Part shown: positions 53,785-62,842 of the stretch, in pieces | Layout: each line of letters opens with the position of its first letter | How positions within the stretch are numbered: position 1 is the stretch's first letter | NCBI RefSeq assembly: GCF_000255295.1 | Contig: NC_017030.1 | Location: forward strand, 6,608,328-6,672,327 | Source: Corallococcus coralloides DSM 2259 | GTDB lineage: Bacteria > Myxococcota > Myxococcia > Myxococcales > Myxococcaceae | Reading direction: 5' to 3' | DNA: 64,000 nucleotides | The notes under the pieces: generated by a model | Told to the model about the DNA's origin: nothing | The model's database searches: none | What the model saw: only the letters and a program-made list of their open reading frames with translations | Position numbers and translations under genes: made by a program

Positions 53785-55179
53785 TCAGCCACCGTCCTTG
53801 CCCGGAACGCAGCCCGCTGGGGGCTTCCAGGTGAGCAGCGCATCCACCCGCGCGTCCTGGACCTTGGACACGCCCTCCGGTGCGTCGATGCGGTTGACGC
53901 CGGGCTCGCGCGTGAAGTCGAGCTCCCGGACGGGGACGGGCACTGCCGGGCAGCCCTCCTGAAACGTGGTCTCGGCCTCGGTCATGAGCACGTTCGCGTG
54001 GTCCTCCCCCGGAGCCCACGAATAGGGAAACGTGAAACGACCCGACAGGAGCTCCGCGCCTCCGGGAGGGAACCAGTTCCAGCTCAGCCTCGTCTGCGCC
54101 GTGGAGCCGCCGAAGACGCCACCGGCGACCCCGCCCGCGATCCCTTCATCGGTCGCGGGCCATTCGACGCGGAGGCCCTTCGGCACCGGCACGCGCACGG
54201 CCTCCACCTGCACCCGGTCATTCACCTCCGGCGCCAGCAGGAGCATCCACATCAGCTCGCGGATCCGCTCCGGTGACACGCGCCCCACCCTCACGCCGGA
54301 CTGCCGCGCGGCATTCGTGGCCGCTCCGTCCACCTTGCCGTCGGGCTTCAACGCCAGGTTGGAGCAGCTGCTCGAGCGGTACGTGGTCCCCGTCGCCAGG
54401 TGGTAGGCGTCGAGCTGATCACAGAAGTCGTAATGCCCTCGCCGGCCCCGGATCACCAGCCAGCCGTCCCTCGGCGCGCGGATGCGTCCCAGCGGCAGCA
54501 CCGTCTGGACATTCCGCGCCTTCGGGCTGAGCGACAGACATGCTCGCCACGTCTTGTAGCGACGGAGGGCGGGCTGCTTCCGGGCCTCCTTCATGCAGTC
54601 CGGCGGAGGCGGCTCATCGTCGTCGAACGTGCCGGGGCGACGGTTCTCCGGACGGAAGGCCTTCTCCGCCCGAGCGCGCCAGGGCTCGGTCTCCGCGCCG
54701 CAGTCACCGGCCTTCAAGGGGCACAGCAGGGACGCCAGCCGATGCTTCGGTGCAGCCTCGCGCGCCAGCACGTCGCGAAGGTCTGGAGGAATCACGACGG
54801 TCTGCGCTCCGGCACGGCCCAGCTCCAGTTGGGACGTGAAGTACGCCTTGCCCCCGTCGCGCCACCACGTCTTCAACGCGAGCGCGGGTACGGGGTGCTC
54901 CTCGTCCCACGTCAGCGGCTCCCGCGATTCTTCTTCGCGAGCGATGCCGAAGCAGCGGTGGCTCAACAGGAGCATGACTCCCGACCGCGCCTCCTCCACC
55001 TCGCCGTCCTCCGGAAGAGCCTCCATCCGAGCATCGAACGCGGACAGCTCCTCCCGCGCGGCCTTCCAATCGGCGGAGTCCGGCGTACACGGGACGATGC
55101 GCTTCGCCTGCGAGGGCGCGGCCGCCAACAGCCAACCCAGCCCGAAAGACGCGATGAGGGACACGGACATGCCCGCCAT
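53785..55179 (-). CDS. Secreted hypothetical protein (464 aa)
   Basis: Not recognised. A signal peptide (to about residue 27, APSQAKR) is followed by a charged protein with scattered Cys, a DEPPPPD region near 195 and a strand-rich C-terminal half (ESRFTFPYSW-like segments, VRVPVPKGLRVEW). ATG 55179 follows GGGAG by 8 bases; ATG 55170 is an alternative. It may sit in the periplasm or outer membrane. No enzyme motif was seen. Confidence 0.65.
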   Translation of the reverse strand: MAGMSVSLIASFGLGWLLAAAPSQAKRIVPCTPDSADWKAAREELSAFDARMEALPEDGEVEEARSGVMLLLSHRCFGIAREEESREPLTWDEEHPVPALALKTWWRDGGKAYFTSQLELGRAGAQTVVIPPDLRDVLAREAAPKHRLASLLCPLKAGDCGAETEPWRARAEKAFRPENRRPGTFDDDEPPPPDCMKEARKQPALRRYKTWRACLSLSPKARNVQTVLPLGRIRAPRDGWLVIRGRRGHYDFCDQLDAYHLATGTTYRSSSCSNLALKPDGKVDGAATNAARQSGVRVGRVSPERIRELMWMLLLAPEVNDRVQVEAVRVPVPKGLRVEWPATDEGIAGGVAGGVFGGSTAQTRLSWNWFPPGGAELLSGRFTFPYSWAPGEDHANVLMTEAETTFQEGCPAVPVPVRELDFTREPGVNRIDAPEGVSKVQDARVDALLTWKPPAGCVPGKDGG

Positions 55180-55223
55180 GGCAGCCGCTCCCGGGCTCGG
55201 ACGTCAAGTCGCGTGGCGGCGCA

Positions 55224-56381
55224 CTACTCGCCGAGGAGGGCCGACCAGAAGCGCACCATCTTCAGCGCCTCCATCGTGCTGGCCTGCCGGTCCATCTCCG
55301 CATGGGTGATGAGCGGCGTGGGCCGCAGGTGCACCTGCGTGTGCGGCTCCAGCGCTCGCGCCAGCAGCGTGGATTCGATGGCGGGGATGACGGAGTCGTC
55401 CGTCCCGTGCAGCAGGTACACCGGTGCTCGCGGCGCGGGAGAACGGTCCGGAGACAGTGAAGGGTCCCCGGCGAAGTCCTTCACGAAGGGCAGCAGCCGG
55501 GGCCCCAGCGCGGCCACGTCGCGCGTGTTCACCTGGTGCAGCAGCGTGGCGGCGGGCTCCGGCAGCGTGGCCTCCATCGCGCGCGCCTCCGCGAACGCGG
55601 CCTCCGCCTGCTTCGAGTCCACGAGCGTCAGGTGCGACGCGTGCATGAACTTCAGGACGCCCTCGCGCAGGGCCGCCACCTGCTCCGGCGGCACCAGCCG
55701 GTCCGCGACGTTCAGCAGGATGACCACCACGCCGTAGTCGTGCGGCTTGCGGTGCGTCCCGTCCGCCTGCACGCCCGTGCACAGGAAGGACAGTACACGC
55801 GACAGATCGCCGTGCCCTCCGAAGGACAGCACCGCGGCCACCTTGTCGCGCAGCGCGGGCCGGCCCGCCGCGACGACGGACAGCCCTCCGGAGAAGCTGA
55901 TGCCGAAGAGGTCCACCTTCCCCTCCCGCGCCAGCCCTCCCGGCCCCAGCGCCCACAGGGCCGTGTCCTCGATGTCGTCCGTCAGGCACAGCGTGATTTC
56001 GTAGCGCAGCAGGTCCGGCGGCTCCGGCGTGAGCACCGGATGCCCGCCCATCGCCAGGTCCTCCGCCAGCCTCACCAGCCGGGGCTCGTCGATGCCCGCC
56101 GCGTGCACGCCCGACGTGAGCACGATGAGCCGGCCCCTGCGCCGGTCCGGATGGTAGAGCCGCCCACGCATCGGCCCGTGACGCGTGGGGATGCTCAGGT
56201 CCGCGACGGTGAAGGCTCCGGTGCCGTAGCTGCTGGCCAGGGCAGTGACCGTGGTGCCGTGGATCCCCGCCGCGCGCAGCACGAAGGACAGCCCTCGCAA
56301 TTCGGGCGGCAGCAGGAAGAAGACAGCGACCAACACGGCCGCCAGCACGGCCCCCAGTGTCCAGCGCGCCCGGTGCTTCAT
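55224..56381 (-). CDS. Membrane-anchored alpha/beta hydrolase
   Basis: The 385-aa protein has an N-terminal TM helix (about 8-25). An alpha/beta-hydrolase core shows VLTSGVHAAGIDEPR, LFGISFSGGLSVVAAG (GISFSGG nucleophile elbow, about 165-180), a catalytic-acid-like HGTDDSVIP and a late LITHAEMD His. It resembles serine esterases/dienelactone-hydrolase-like enzymes; the substrate is unknown. ATG 56381 overlaps the stop of the upstream hybrid kinase by 4 bp, suggesting co-expression. Confidence 0.82.
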   Translation of the reverse strand: MKHRARWTLGAVLAAVLVAVFFLLPPELRGLSFVLRAAGIHGTTVTALASSYGTGAFTVADLSIPTRHGPMRGRLYHPDRRRGRLIVLTSGVHAAGIDEPRLVRLAEDLAMGGHPVLTPEPPDLLRYEITLCLTDDIEDTALWALGPGGLAREGKVDLFGISFSGGLSVVAAGRPALRDKVAAVLSFGGHGDLSRVLSFLCTGVQADGTHRKPHDYGVVVILLNVADRLVPPEQVAALREGVLKFMHASHLTLVDSKQAEAAFAEARAMEATLPEPAATLLHQVNTRDVAALGPRLLPFVKDFAGDPSLSPDRSPAPRAPVYLLHGTDDSVIPAIESTLLARALEPHTQVHLRPTPLITHAEMDRQASTMEALKMVRFWSALLGE

Positions 56382-58279
56382 TGCATCAGGGTTTCGACGA
56401 AGGTGCACAGCTGGTCGCGCTCGAAGGGCTTCTCCAGCAACTCACGCGCGCGGCGGCCCACGAACTCACGGGCCTGCGGGTTCACCCCGCCTGTCATCAG
56501 GCCGGTGCGCGGCGCCAGCTCCGGCGCCAGCCGCTCCAGCTCCACCAGGAAGTCCATGCCGCTCATGCCCGGCATCATGAGGTCGCAGAGGATGGCGTCG
56601 AACTTCTCGCCGTGCGACAGGCGCTTCAGGGCCTCGCGCGCGTCCTGGATGACGTGCACCTCGTAGAGGTTGCGCAACAGCCGGCTCACCGCGCTGCCCA
56701 CCGCCGGCTCGTCGTCGATGAGCAGCAACCGGCGCAGGCTCCGCGTCGCGCGCGCCGCCTGCGAGGACTCCTCCACCACGGCCGGGGTGGCCTGCGCGGG
56801 CCGGGCGGCTTCGGGCGGCAACGTGAGCGCCGGCAGCTCCACGCGGAAGAGGCTGCCCTGCCCCTCTTCGCTGGCCACCTCGATGTGGCCCCCCATCGCG
56901 TGCACCAGCGTGAGGCAGATGGACAGGCCCAGGCCCGTGCCGCCCTTGGGCGAGCGCGTGGTGAAGAACGGATCGAAGATGCGCTGGCGCACCTCCGCGG
57001 GCATCCCGTGCCCGTTGTCCTCCACCTCGATGAGCACGTGGCCCTCGCGGCCCGGACGCACGCGCAGCTTGAGCAGGTTCTCCTCCGGAGCCCGATCGCC
57101 GAAGGCCTGGAGCGCGTTGGTCAGCAGGCCCGTGACGACCTGTGCCAGCCGGCCTTCGTTGCCATGCACCGCGGCCACCGGCTCCAGGTCGCACGCCATG
57201 CACGCGCGGTGCTGGAGCTCGTCGCGCATCAGCTTGACCGCGTTCTCCACCGCGCGCCGCACGTCCACCGGACCGTGCTGCTCCTCCTCCGTGCGCGAGA
57301 ACGTCCGCAGGTCGCGCACGATGGAGCGCACCCGCCCCGCGCCCTCCAGCGCCTCCGCCACCACCTGCCGCAGTTCCTCCAATTGCTCGGTCGGCACCGG
57401 AAGCACCGGCTGCGCCACGCGCTCCCAGAGGTAGGCCAGGTTGGAGGTCACATACGAGAGCGGGTTGTTGATCTCATGCGCGACGCCCGCGGCCAGCGTG
57501 CCCACGGACGTCATCCGCTCCGCCAGCCGCCGCTGCGTCTCCAGGCGGGAGCGCTCGGTGACGTCGCGCACCAGCCCCACGAGGAAGCGCTCGCCGTTGG
57601 GCAACATGTACGCGGCCCGCTGCGTGAGCACCTCGCGCGAGCGGCCCTTGGCGTCGGTGAAGGAGCCCTCGTCCTCCACGGTCTGCCCGGTGGTGAAGGC
57701 GCGCTCGTCCTGGCGCCACGACGCCTCCGCCTCGTGCTGCGGCACCTGCGCCGAGGAGACCGTGCCCCGCAGCGCTTCAGCGGGTTGATCCAGCAGGCGG
57801 CAGTAGGCGCTGTTCACCGCCACGAGCCGATGCTCGCGGTCCTTGATGAACAGCGGCTCCGGCACCGCGTCCAGCGCGCCCTGGAACATGTCGCGGGCCC
57901 GCCGGAGCGCCTGCGCGTCCCCGTCCGAGGATCTGCGCCGCAGCGCCACGAGCCTCGCCCCCCAGCGAGTACCGGGCGGCGCCACGCACTCGTCCGCGCC
58001 CGCGGCCACCAGCGCCTCCGCCTCGTCGCCCTCGCGCTTCGTCAGCACGACGAGCCAGGTCCGGGTCTGCAACCGGCGCGCGTGCGCCCACTGGCAACGC
58101 GCCTTCACGGCCTCCAGCGGACCGCCGTGGTCCCAGAGAACGAGGAGCCCTTCGGGCAGCGGCTCCGGCGGGGACTCCACGCGGATCACCCGACACGCAC
58201 GCCCTTCGGCCGTGGCGCAAAGATCGCGCTCCACGTCCTGGGCCACCGGGGCTGGGACCGCCACCAGCATTGCGTGCAC
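56378..58279 (-). CDS. Soluble hybrid histidine kinase (degenerate receiver, PAS, HisKA, HATPase, REC)
   Basis: Residues about 1-120 look like a receiver fold without a clear phospho-Asp. A PAS domain follows (about 135-260, LFIKDREHRLVAVNSAYCRLL). HisKA has GVAHEINNPLSYVTSNL; HATPase_c has LLTNALQAFG, VEDNGHGMP and GTGLGLSICLTLVHAMGG. A C-terminal REC (about 515-633) has LLIDDEPAVGSA, ILCDLMMPGMSGMD and LEKPFE. There are no TM helices. GTG 58279 is chosen because GAGGAG lies 7 bases upstream; a start up to 18 codons earlier is open. Confidence 0.9.
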   Translation of the reverse strand: MHAMLVAVPAPVAQDVERDLCATAEGRACRVIRVESPPEPLPEGLLVLWDHGGPLEAVKARCQWAHARRLQTRTWLVVLTKREGDEAEALVAAGADECVAPPGTRWGARLVALRRRSSDGDAQALRRARDMFQGALDAVPEPLFIKDREHRLVAVNSAYCRLLDQPAEALRGTVSSAQVPQHEAEASWRQDERAFTTGQTVEDEGSFTDAKGRSREVLTQRAAYMLPNGERFLVGLVRDVTERSRLETQRRLAERMTSVGTLAAGVAHEINNPLSYVTSNLAYLWERVAQPVLPVPTEQLEELRQVVAEALEGAGRVRSIVRDLRTFSRTEEEQHGPVDVRRAVENAVKLMRDELQHRACMACDLEPVAAVHGNEGRLAQVVTGLLTNALQAFGDRAPEENLLKLRVRPGREGHVLIEVEDNGHGMPAEVRQRIFDPFFTTRSPKGGTGLGLSICLTLVHAMGGHIEVASEEGQGSLFRVELPALTLPPEAARPAQATPAVVEESSQAARATRSLRRLLLIDDEPAVGSAVSRLLRNLYEVHVIQDAREALKRLSHGEKFDAILCDLMMPGMSGMDFLVELERLAPELAPRTGLMTGGVNPQAREFVGRRARELLEKPFERDQLCTFVETLMQ

Positions 58280-58410
58280 CGCGTCGCTCCTCGCGCCCCG
58301 CAGGATCATTTTTCCCGCGTCGCCCGACCGCATTGCAGCCTTGACCGCGCCAACCCGTCAACGCGGGGCCGCGCGGACTGCCCGTAGCCCATTTCCGGGT
58401 CGGGTGGGAC

Positions 58411-59343
58411 TCAGAATTGCAGTGAACCGCGCGCGATGACGCGGGGGCCTACCTTGCAGGAAGGTAGGAGCAAGCAACCCTTGCAGTGCTGAGGCAGCGT
58501 CTTCGCCGGGCAGGCGCCACTCATGCCGTAGTGGCACAAAGCAAAGTCGTAGCGGACGGGGTCCACGGGGTCGAGCGCCCGCAGCGATGCCGTCACCTCC
58601 TCGGCGGTCCGCCAGGTCAGGTCCGTACGCTGCGTCAATCCCAGGTGGAGCGCCATGCGTCCGATGTGCGTGTCCAATGGAACCAGCAGTGCGGAGGCGG
58701 GCACCTGCTTCCAGATGCCGAAGTCCACCGCGTCAGGTCCACGAACCATCCACCGCAGGTACAGGTTGAGGCGCTTCGCCGCGCCCGGCCCCAGCGGCGA
58801 AGGCAGCAGGTGATGCAGTCCCCGCTCCGGCCCCATGGCCTTGCGGAGCGCCTCCATGGGCACGTCCCGCAGCGCGGCGGTGAAGGCAGCAATCGCCCCG
58901 TGCAGCGTGCCGCTCGCCTTGAAGCCCCGCACGAACAGGGCCTCCAGGCTGCCGTGCTCACGCAGCGCGCGGCCCATGCCCAGCAGCAGCACCGCGAGGT
59001 CGGTGCCCACGTTGAAGCGGTACACGAAGCCCGTGAGCAGCGCCTTCGCGCCCTTCACGTCCAGCGCGCGCACGAAGGCCGCGGGCGACGGCCCCATCTG
59101 CTTGAGGAGCGCGTCCACCTTCGGGCGGAAGAGGTCCGCGCGCCCGTAGGCCAGCGCCGCCGCGAGCAGCCCGCTGACCTCCACGTCGCGTGGATCCGTG
59201 TAGCGGTGGGGGAACTCCACCGGGTCGAACCCGATGCGCGCCTTCGGGTCCGTGGACGCCAGGAAGGCATCCAGGCGGGGGCGCAGGAGGTCGGCCGCCT
59301 GGGTGCTCAAGCCGGTGTGCGCGACACGGCGCTTCTTCATCAT
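58411..59343 (-). CDS. TIGR02757 (DUF2400) family protein with endonuclease-III-like features
   Basis: The 310-aa helical protein matches TIGR02757: FPHRYTDPRDVEVSGLLAAALAYG, a central KRLNLYLRWMVRGPDAVDFGIW and LLVPLDTHIGRMALHLGLTQR. The DTHIGR segment resembles the VDTHVxR helix of HhH-GPD DNA glycosylases, which carries the catalytic Asp. The C-terminus has Cys spacing C-x8-C-x2-C-x5-C, near the C-x6-C-x2-C-x5-C of the Nth [4Fe-4S] cluster. The family function is unknown; a DNA-repair-type Fe-S protein is plausible. Confidence 0.87.
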   Translation of the reverse strand: MMKKRRVAHTGLSTQAADLLRPRLDAFLASTDPKARIGFDPVEFPHRYTDPRDVEVSGLLAAALAYGRADLFRPKVDALLKQMGPSPAAFVRALDVKGAKALLTGFVYRFNVGTDLAVLLLGMGRALREHGSLEALFVRGFKASGTLHGAIAAFTAALRDVPMEALRKAMGPERGLHHLLPSPLGPGAAKRLNLYLRWMVRGPDAVDFGIWKQVPASALLVPLDTHIGRMALHLGLTQRTDLTWRTAEEVTASLRALDPVDPVRYDFALCHYGMSGACPAKTLPQHCKGCLLLPSCKVGPRVIARGSLQF

Positions 59344-59353
59344 GCGTCCAGTG

Positions 59354-60043
59354 CTAACGCGTGAGCTCGCGCACCGCGTGGCCGAGTTCCGGGAGGATGA
59401 GCGCGTCCAGCGCCAGCTTCACGGCCTGCGGAGAGCCCGGCAGCGCGAAGAGGATCATCCCCTGGTACGTGCCCGCAGTGGCGCGCGACATCATCGCGGG
59501 GCTGCCGATGCGCTGGAACGACAGCATCCGGAACAGCTCGCCGAAGCCGGGCAGCTCCTTCTCGAAGAGCGCGCGCAGCGTCTCCACCGTGCAGTCGCGC
59601 CGGCCAATGCCCGTGCCACCCGTGAAGAGCACCGCGCGAGCCCCCGCCGCCTGCGCCTGCGCGAGCGCGCCCCGGATGGCCTCCGGATCATCCTTCACCA
59701 CCGTGTGCCCGGCGACGGTGTGGCCCGCGGCGGCCAGGCCCTCGCGCAGGTCCTTCCCGCTGCCGTCGTGCGCTTCGTCCCGGCTGTCCGAGCACGTCAC
59801 CACGTACGCGCTGACATGCACCGGCGCGCGCGACTTGTGCTCCGCCGCCACCGACGAGCCCTCGTGCGAGTGACCGTGGTCGTGGTCGTGCGAGTGGTGG
59901 TGGTCATGACCGTGGTCGTGCGAATGCCCGTGGTCGTGGTCGTGCGAATGCCCGTGACCGTGGTCGTGCGAATGGCCGGGGTGGTGGTGATGGCCATGAC
60001 CGTGGTCATGGTCATGGTCGTGATCGTGTCCGTCGTGTCCCAT
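59354..60043 (-). CDS. moaB: MoaB/Mog-family molybdopterin protein with His/Asp-rich N-terminal extension
   Basis: Residues about 1-62 are almost entirely His, Asp and Gly (MGHDGHDHDHDHDHGHGHH and on). The rest is a full MoaB/MogA-type domain (about 75-229): YVVTCSDSR, GSGKDLREGL, LFTGGTGIGRRDCT and ALPGSPQAVKLAL. MoaB/Mog proteins adenylylate molybdopterin during molybdenum-cofactor synthesis. The His-rich head probably binds Ni, Zn or Cu and may store or deliver metal. ATG 60043 follows AGGAG by 8 bases. Confidence 0.92.
   Translation of the reverse strand: MGHDGHDHDHDHDHGHGHHHHPGHSHDHGHGHSHDHDHGHSHDHGHDHHHSHDHDHGHSHEGSSVAAEHKSRAPVHVSAYVVTCSDSRDEAHDGSGKDLREGLAAAGHTVAGHTVVKDDPEAIRGALAQAQAAGARAVLFTGGTGIGRRDCTVETLRALFEKELPGFGELFRMLSFQRIGSPAMMSRATAGTYQGMILFALPGSPQAVKLALDALILPELGHAVRELTR
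59870..60035 (-). repeat. Low-complexity DNA coding the His/Asp run
   Basis: Reiterated GTGGTCGTG/CGAATG units (His-Asp codons) in the 5' part of moaB, prone to slippage; length likely differs between strains. Confidence 0.85.
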
Positions 60044-60069
60044 GGTGGACGCTCCTGAAGGCGGAAGGC

Positions 60070-60384
60070 TCAAACGTCGGGCAGGTCGACGACGAGCGTT
60101 CCGTCCTCGACCGTGAGCTGCACCGTCGGCTGGTCATCACAGACGCCGGGCGAAGTCGCGTTCTTCCCCGAGTCCATGTCGAAGCCGACCTCATGGCAGG
60201 GGCACACGACCATGTTGTCCTCGAGGCGTCCGCCCGACAGCAGACATCCGGCGTGGTTGCACCAGTCATCGAGGCCCTTGTAACGGCCGTGGATCTTCGC
60301 GATGCAGACGTTGCGCTTGCCGATTTCGTACCCCCGCATCTCCCTCTCGGCGAAGTCCGCGGGTCCCAGCTTGATCTTCGTCAT
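60070..60384 (-). CDS. Rieske [2Fe-2S] small ferredoxin-like protein
   Basis: The 104-aa protein has CNHAGC and CPCH motifs (C-x-H...C-x2-H, about 50 and 69), giving the Cys2His2 ligands of a Rieske cluster, as in soluble dioxygenase ferredoxins and NirD-like proteins. ATG 60384 gives MTKIKLG; an upstream start would add 12 residues without a site. It lies 26 bp upstream of moaB in the same direction. The electron partner is unknown. Confidence 0.9.
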   Translation of the reverse strand: MTKIKLGPADFAEREMRGYEIGKRNVCIAKIHGRYKGLDDWCNHAGCLLSGGRLEDNMVVCPCHEVGFDMDSGKNATSPGVCDDQPTVQLTVEDGTLVVDLPDV

Positions 60385-60450
60385 TGCGTTCCTTTTCCCA
60401 CAACCCGTCCGGGCCTGCACCCCCGTTCCCCCGGCATTAATTTCCCGACC

Positions 60451-62211
60451 GTGACTCCCGACGTGACACCCTCCACCGCCGTGCTCACCGACAAGGCGGC
60501 CGTTGCCCAGCTCCTCCGGGACATGTCCCTCCTGCTCCAGCTCCAGGGGCAGAGCGGCTTCCGCGTCCGCGCCTACGACATCGCCGCGGACCGCATCGCG
60601 AACCTGCCGCAGGACCTGGGCGCCATCGTCACCGAGGGCCGCCTGCAGGAGCTCCAGGGCATCGGCCCGGGGCTCGCCGAGAAGCTCACCGAGCTGGTGA
60701 CGACCGGCCGGATGACGGCGTTCGAGGAGCTGAAGGCCCAGTTCCCCGCCGGCCTGCTGGAGCTGATGAAGCTGCCGGACGTGGGCCCGAAGAAGGTGGC
60801 CGCCCTATGGAGCGAGCTCCAGGTGGGCAGCGTCGAGGACCTGGAGCGCGCCTGCAAGGACGGCCGCGTGCGGGAGCTCAAGGGCTTTGGCCCCAAGAGT
60901 GAGGCGAAGCTCCTGGACGGCATCGCCGTGTACCGGCGCGCTCGCGGCGAACGGAAGCTCCTGGGTGACGCGCTCCCCATCGCGGAGGGCCTGCTGGAGC
61001 GGATCCGCCAGGCTCCGGGCGTGGTGCGCGCGAGCCTGGGTGGCAGCGTGCGCCGTCGCGCGGAGACCGTGTCCGACGTGGACCTCATCGCGTCCGCGAA
61101 GGAAGCGGGGCCGGTGCTGGACGCGCTCGCGAACGCGCCGGGCGTGGCCACGGTGATTGGCAAGGGCGACAGCAAGTGCTCCGTGCGCATGGTGCAGGGC
61201 GACCTCCAGGTGGACCTGCGCGTGCTGCCGGACGAGGACTTCGCCACCGCGCTGCACCACTTCACCGGCTCCAAGGCGCACCACATCCGGCTGCGCAACC
61301 TGGGCCACGAGAAGGGCCTCAAGATTTCGGAGTGGGGCGTGCACCGCGAGGACGGCACCAAGGTCCCCGTCCCCGACGAGGCGACGCTGTACCGGCTGCT
61401 GGGCATGCAGGAGGTGCCCCCGGAGCTGCGCGAGGACAACGGCGAGGTGGAGGCCGCCAGGGCCGGGAAGCTGCCGGAGGACCTGGTGACCCTGGAGGAC
61501 GTGCAGGGCGCCGTGCACGCGCACAGCACCTGGTCCGACGGCCGCAACACGCTGGAGGAGATGGCGCGCGCGGCCCAGGCGCTGGGGCTCAAGTACCTCA
61601 CCATCACCGAGCACAGCGAGGCGGCCATCCACGCGGGCGGCCTCAAGGTGGACGACCTCAAGCGGCAGTGGGAGGAGATCGACCGCGTGAACGCGGCGGT
61701 GCCCGGCATGCGGCTGCTCAAGGGCATCGAGGTGGACATCCTCGAATCGGGCGCCCTGGACTACGCGGACAGCGTGCTGGAGCAACTGGAGGTCGTCATC
61801 GCGTCCATCCACGTGCGCCACTCCATGGACGAGGACCAGATGACGCGCCGGGTGCTGGCCGCGCTGGACAACCCGCACCTGCACATCCTGGGACACCCCA
61901 CCGGGCGCCTCATCCAGAGCCGCGAGCCGTACGCGCTGCGCATGGAGGAGGTGCTGGAGCGCGCCCGGGAGCGCGGCGTCGCGGTGGAGATCAACGGCAA
62001 GCCGGCGCGCCTGGACATCAAGTCCGAGTACGTGCGGCAGGCCGTGGGGCGCGGGGTGAAGCTGGTGGTGAGCTGCGACGCGCACCGCCAGGAGGACCTG
62101 AAGAACCTGGCCTTCGCGGTGGCCACGGCGCGCCGGGGCTGGGCGCGCAAGCAGGACATCCTCAACACCCGGTCCGCGGAGAGCTTCCTCGCCGCCCTGC
62201 GGGAGCGCTGA
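60451..62211 (+). CDS. polX: Family X DNA polymerase with PHP domain (PolX)
   Basis: The 586-aa protein has an 8-kDa HhH lyase-like N-terminus (about 20-130, with GIGPGLAEKL and DVGPKKVAALW), a palm with GGSVRRRAETVSDVDLI (catalytic Asps) and QVDLRV, a thumb segment (HHIRLRNLGHEKGL), and a PHP phosphoesterase domain (about 345-586) with HAHSTWSDG, ITEHSEA, GIEVDIL, HVRHS, GHPTGR, EINGKP and SCDAH. Polymerase for gap-filling repair with PHP 3'-5' exonuclease/3'-end processing. GTG 60451 is the start nearest to the N-domain; upstream frame is not coding-like. Confidence 0.93.
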   Translation: MTPDVTPSTAVLTDKAAVAQLLRDMSLLLQLQGQSGFRVRAYDIAADRIANLPQDLGAIVTEGRLQELQGIGPGLAEKLTELVTTGRMTAFEELKAQFPAGLLELMKLPDVGPKKVAALWSELQVGSVEDLERACKDGRVRELKGFGPKSEAKLLDGIAVYRRARGERKLLGDALPIAEGLLERIRQAPGVVRASLGGSVRRRAETVSDVDLIASAKEAGPVLDALANAPGVATVIGKGDSKCSVRMVQGDLQVDLRVLPDEDFATALHHFTGSKAHHIRLRNLGHEKGLKISEWGVHREDGTKVPVPDEATLYRLLGMQEVPPELREDNGEVEAARAGKLPEDLVTLEDVQGAVHAHSTWSDGRNTLEEMARAAQALGLKYLTITEHSEAAIHAGGLKVDDLKRQWEEIDRVNAAVPGMRLLKGIEVDILESGALDYADSVLEQLEVVIASIHVRHSMDEDQMTRRVLAALDNPHLHILGHPTGRLIQSREPYALRMEEVLERARERGVAVEINGKPARLDIKSEYVRQAVGRGVKLVVSCDAHRQEDLKNLAFAVATARRGWARKQDILNTRSAESFLAALRER

Positions 62212-62230
62212 TAGGCTTCCGGGCGCGAAG

Positions 62231-62842
62231 ATGTTCCGCCCGTTCCTCCTCGTCCCCGCCCTCCTCTGGCTCCTCCTGGCCCTGCCCTCGCGGGCCGGCG
62301 CGGAGGCCCGTCCGTCGCGCGCCGACCTCCAGCGCGTGCTGGACCTGCACGCCCGCTCGTCCGTGCGCGTGCGCGGTCCCCAGAACGCGGGCCCCGGCAT
62401 CATCGTGGGCGCGGACGGCCAGGTGCTCACCGCCGTGTGCCACGTGGGCCCTGACTCCGCCCAGGTGGTGCACGCGGGCAACGCGCTGACGGCGCGCGTG
62501 GTGCTCTCCAGCGCGGCGCTCCAGGTCGCGGTGGTGGCGGGCCCCCAGGGCACGTGGCCCGCGGTGCCGGTGCGGCTGGTGCCGGAGGGGCTCGCGGGCC
62601 ACTGGGTGGTGGGGGTCATGCCCGCGCGCAAGAAGGGTCAGCGGGACACGCCCAGGGCCGCGGTGGCGAAGGCCGCTCCCGCGCCGTTCTTCGACGTGGA
62701 CCTCACGCTCGCGCCGGGCAGCCCGCTGTACGACGGAGACGGGCGGCTGGTGGGCGTCGTCGTCGAGCGCCGGGGCCGCGGCGCCCGGGCCCTGCCCCTG
62801 TCCGCGGTGAAGGCGGAGCTCGCCTCGGCGGACGCGCCATGA
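62231..62842 (+). CDS. Secreted trypsin/DegP-fold-like protein, probably catalytically altered
   Basis: Signal peptide (1-24, GAEA). GPGIIVGADGQVLTAVCHVG aligns in form with the DegP GSGVIVDxxGYILTNNHV segment (His kept). The Asp strand reads ALQVAVVAG, losing the usual D-x-A, and the serine loop GNSGGPL reads LAPGSPLYDGDGRLVGVV. So it has the protease fold without a clean triad. It may bind peptides. Its stop overlaps the CPBP gene start by 4 bp, hinting at joint work. Confidence 0.68.
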   Translation: MFRPFLLVPALLWLLLALPSRAGAEARPSRADLQRVLDLHARSSVRVRGPQNAGPGIIVGADGQVLTAVCHVGPDSAQVVHAGNALTARVVLSSAALQVAVVAGPQGTWPAVPVRLVPEGLAGHWVVGVMPARKKGQRDTPRAAVAKAAPAPFFDVDLTLAPGSPLYDGDGRLVGVVVERRGRGARALPLSAVKAELASADAP

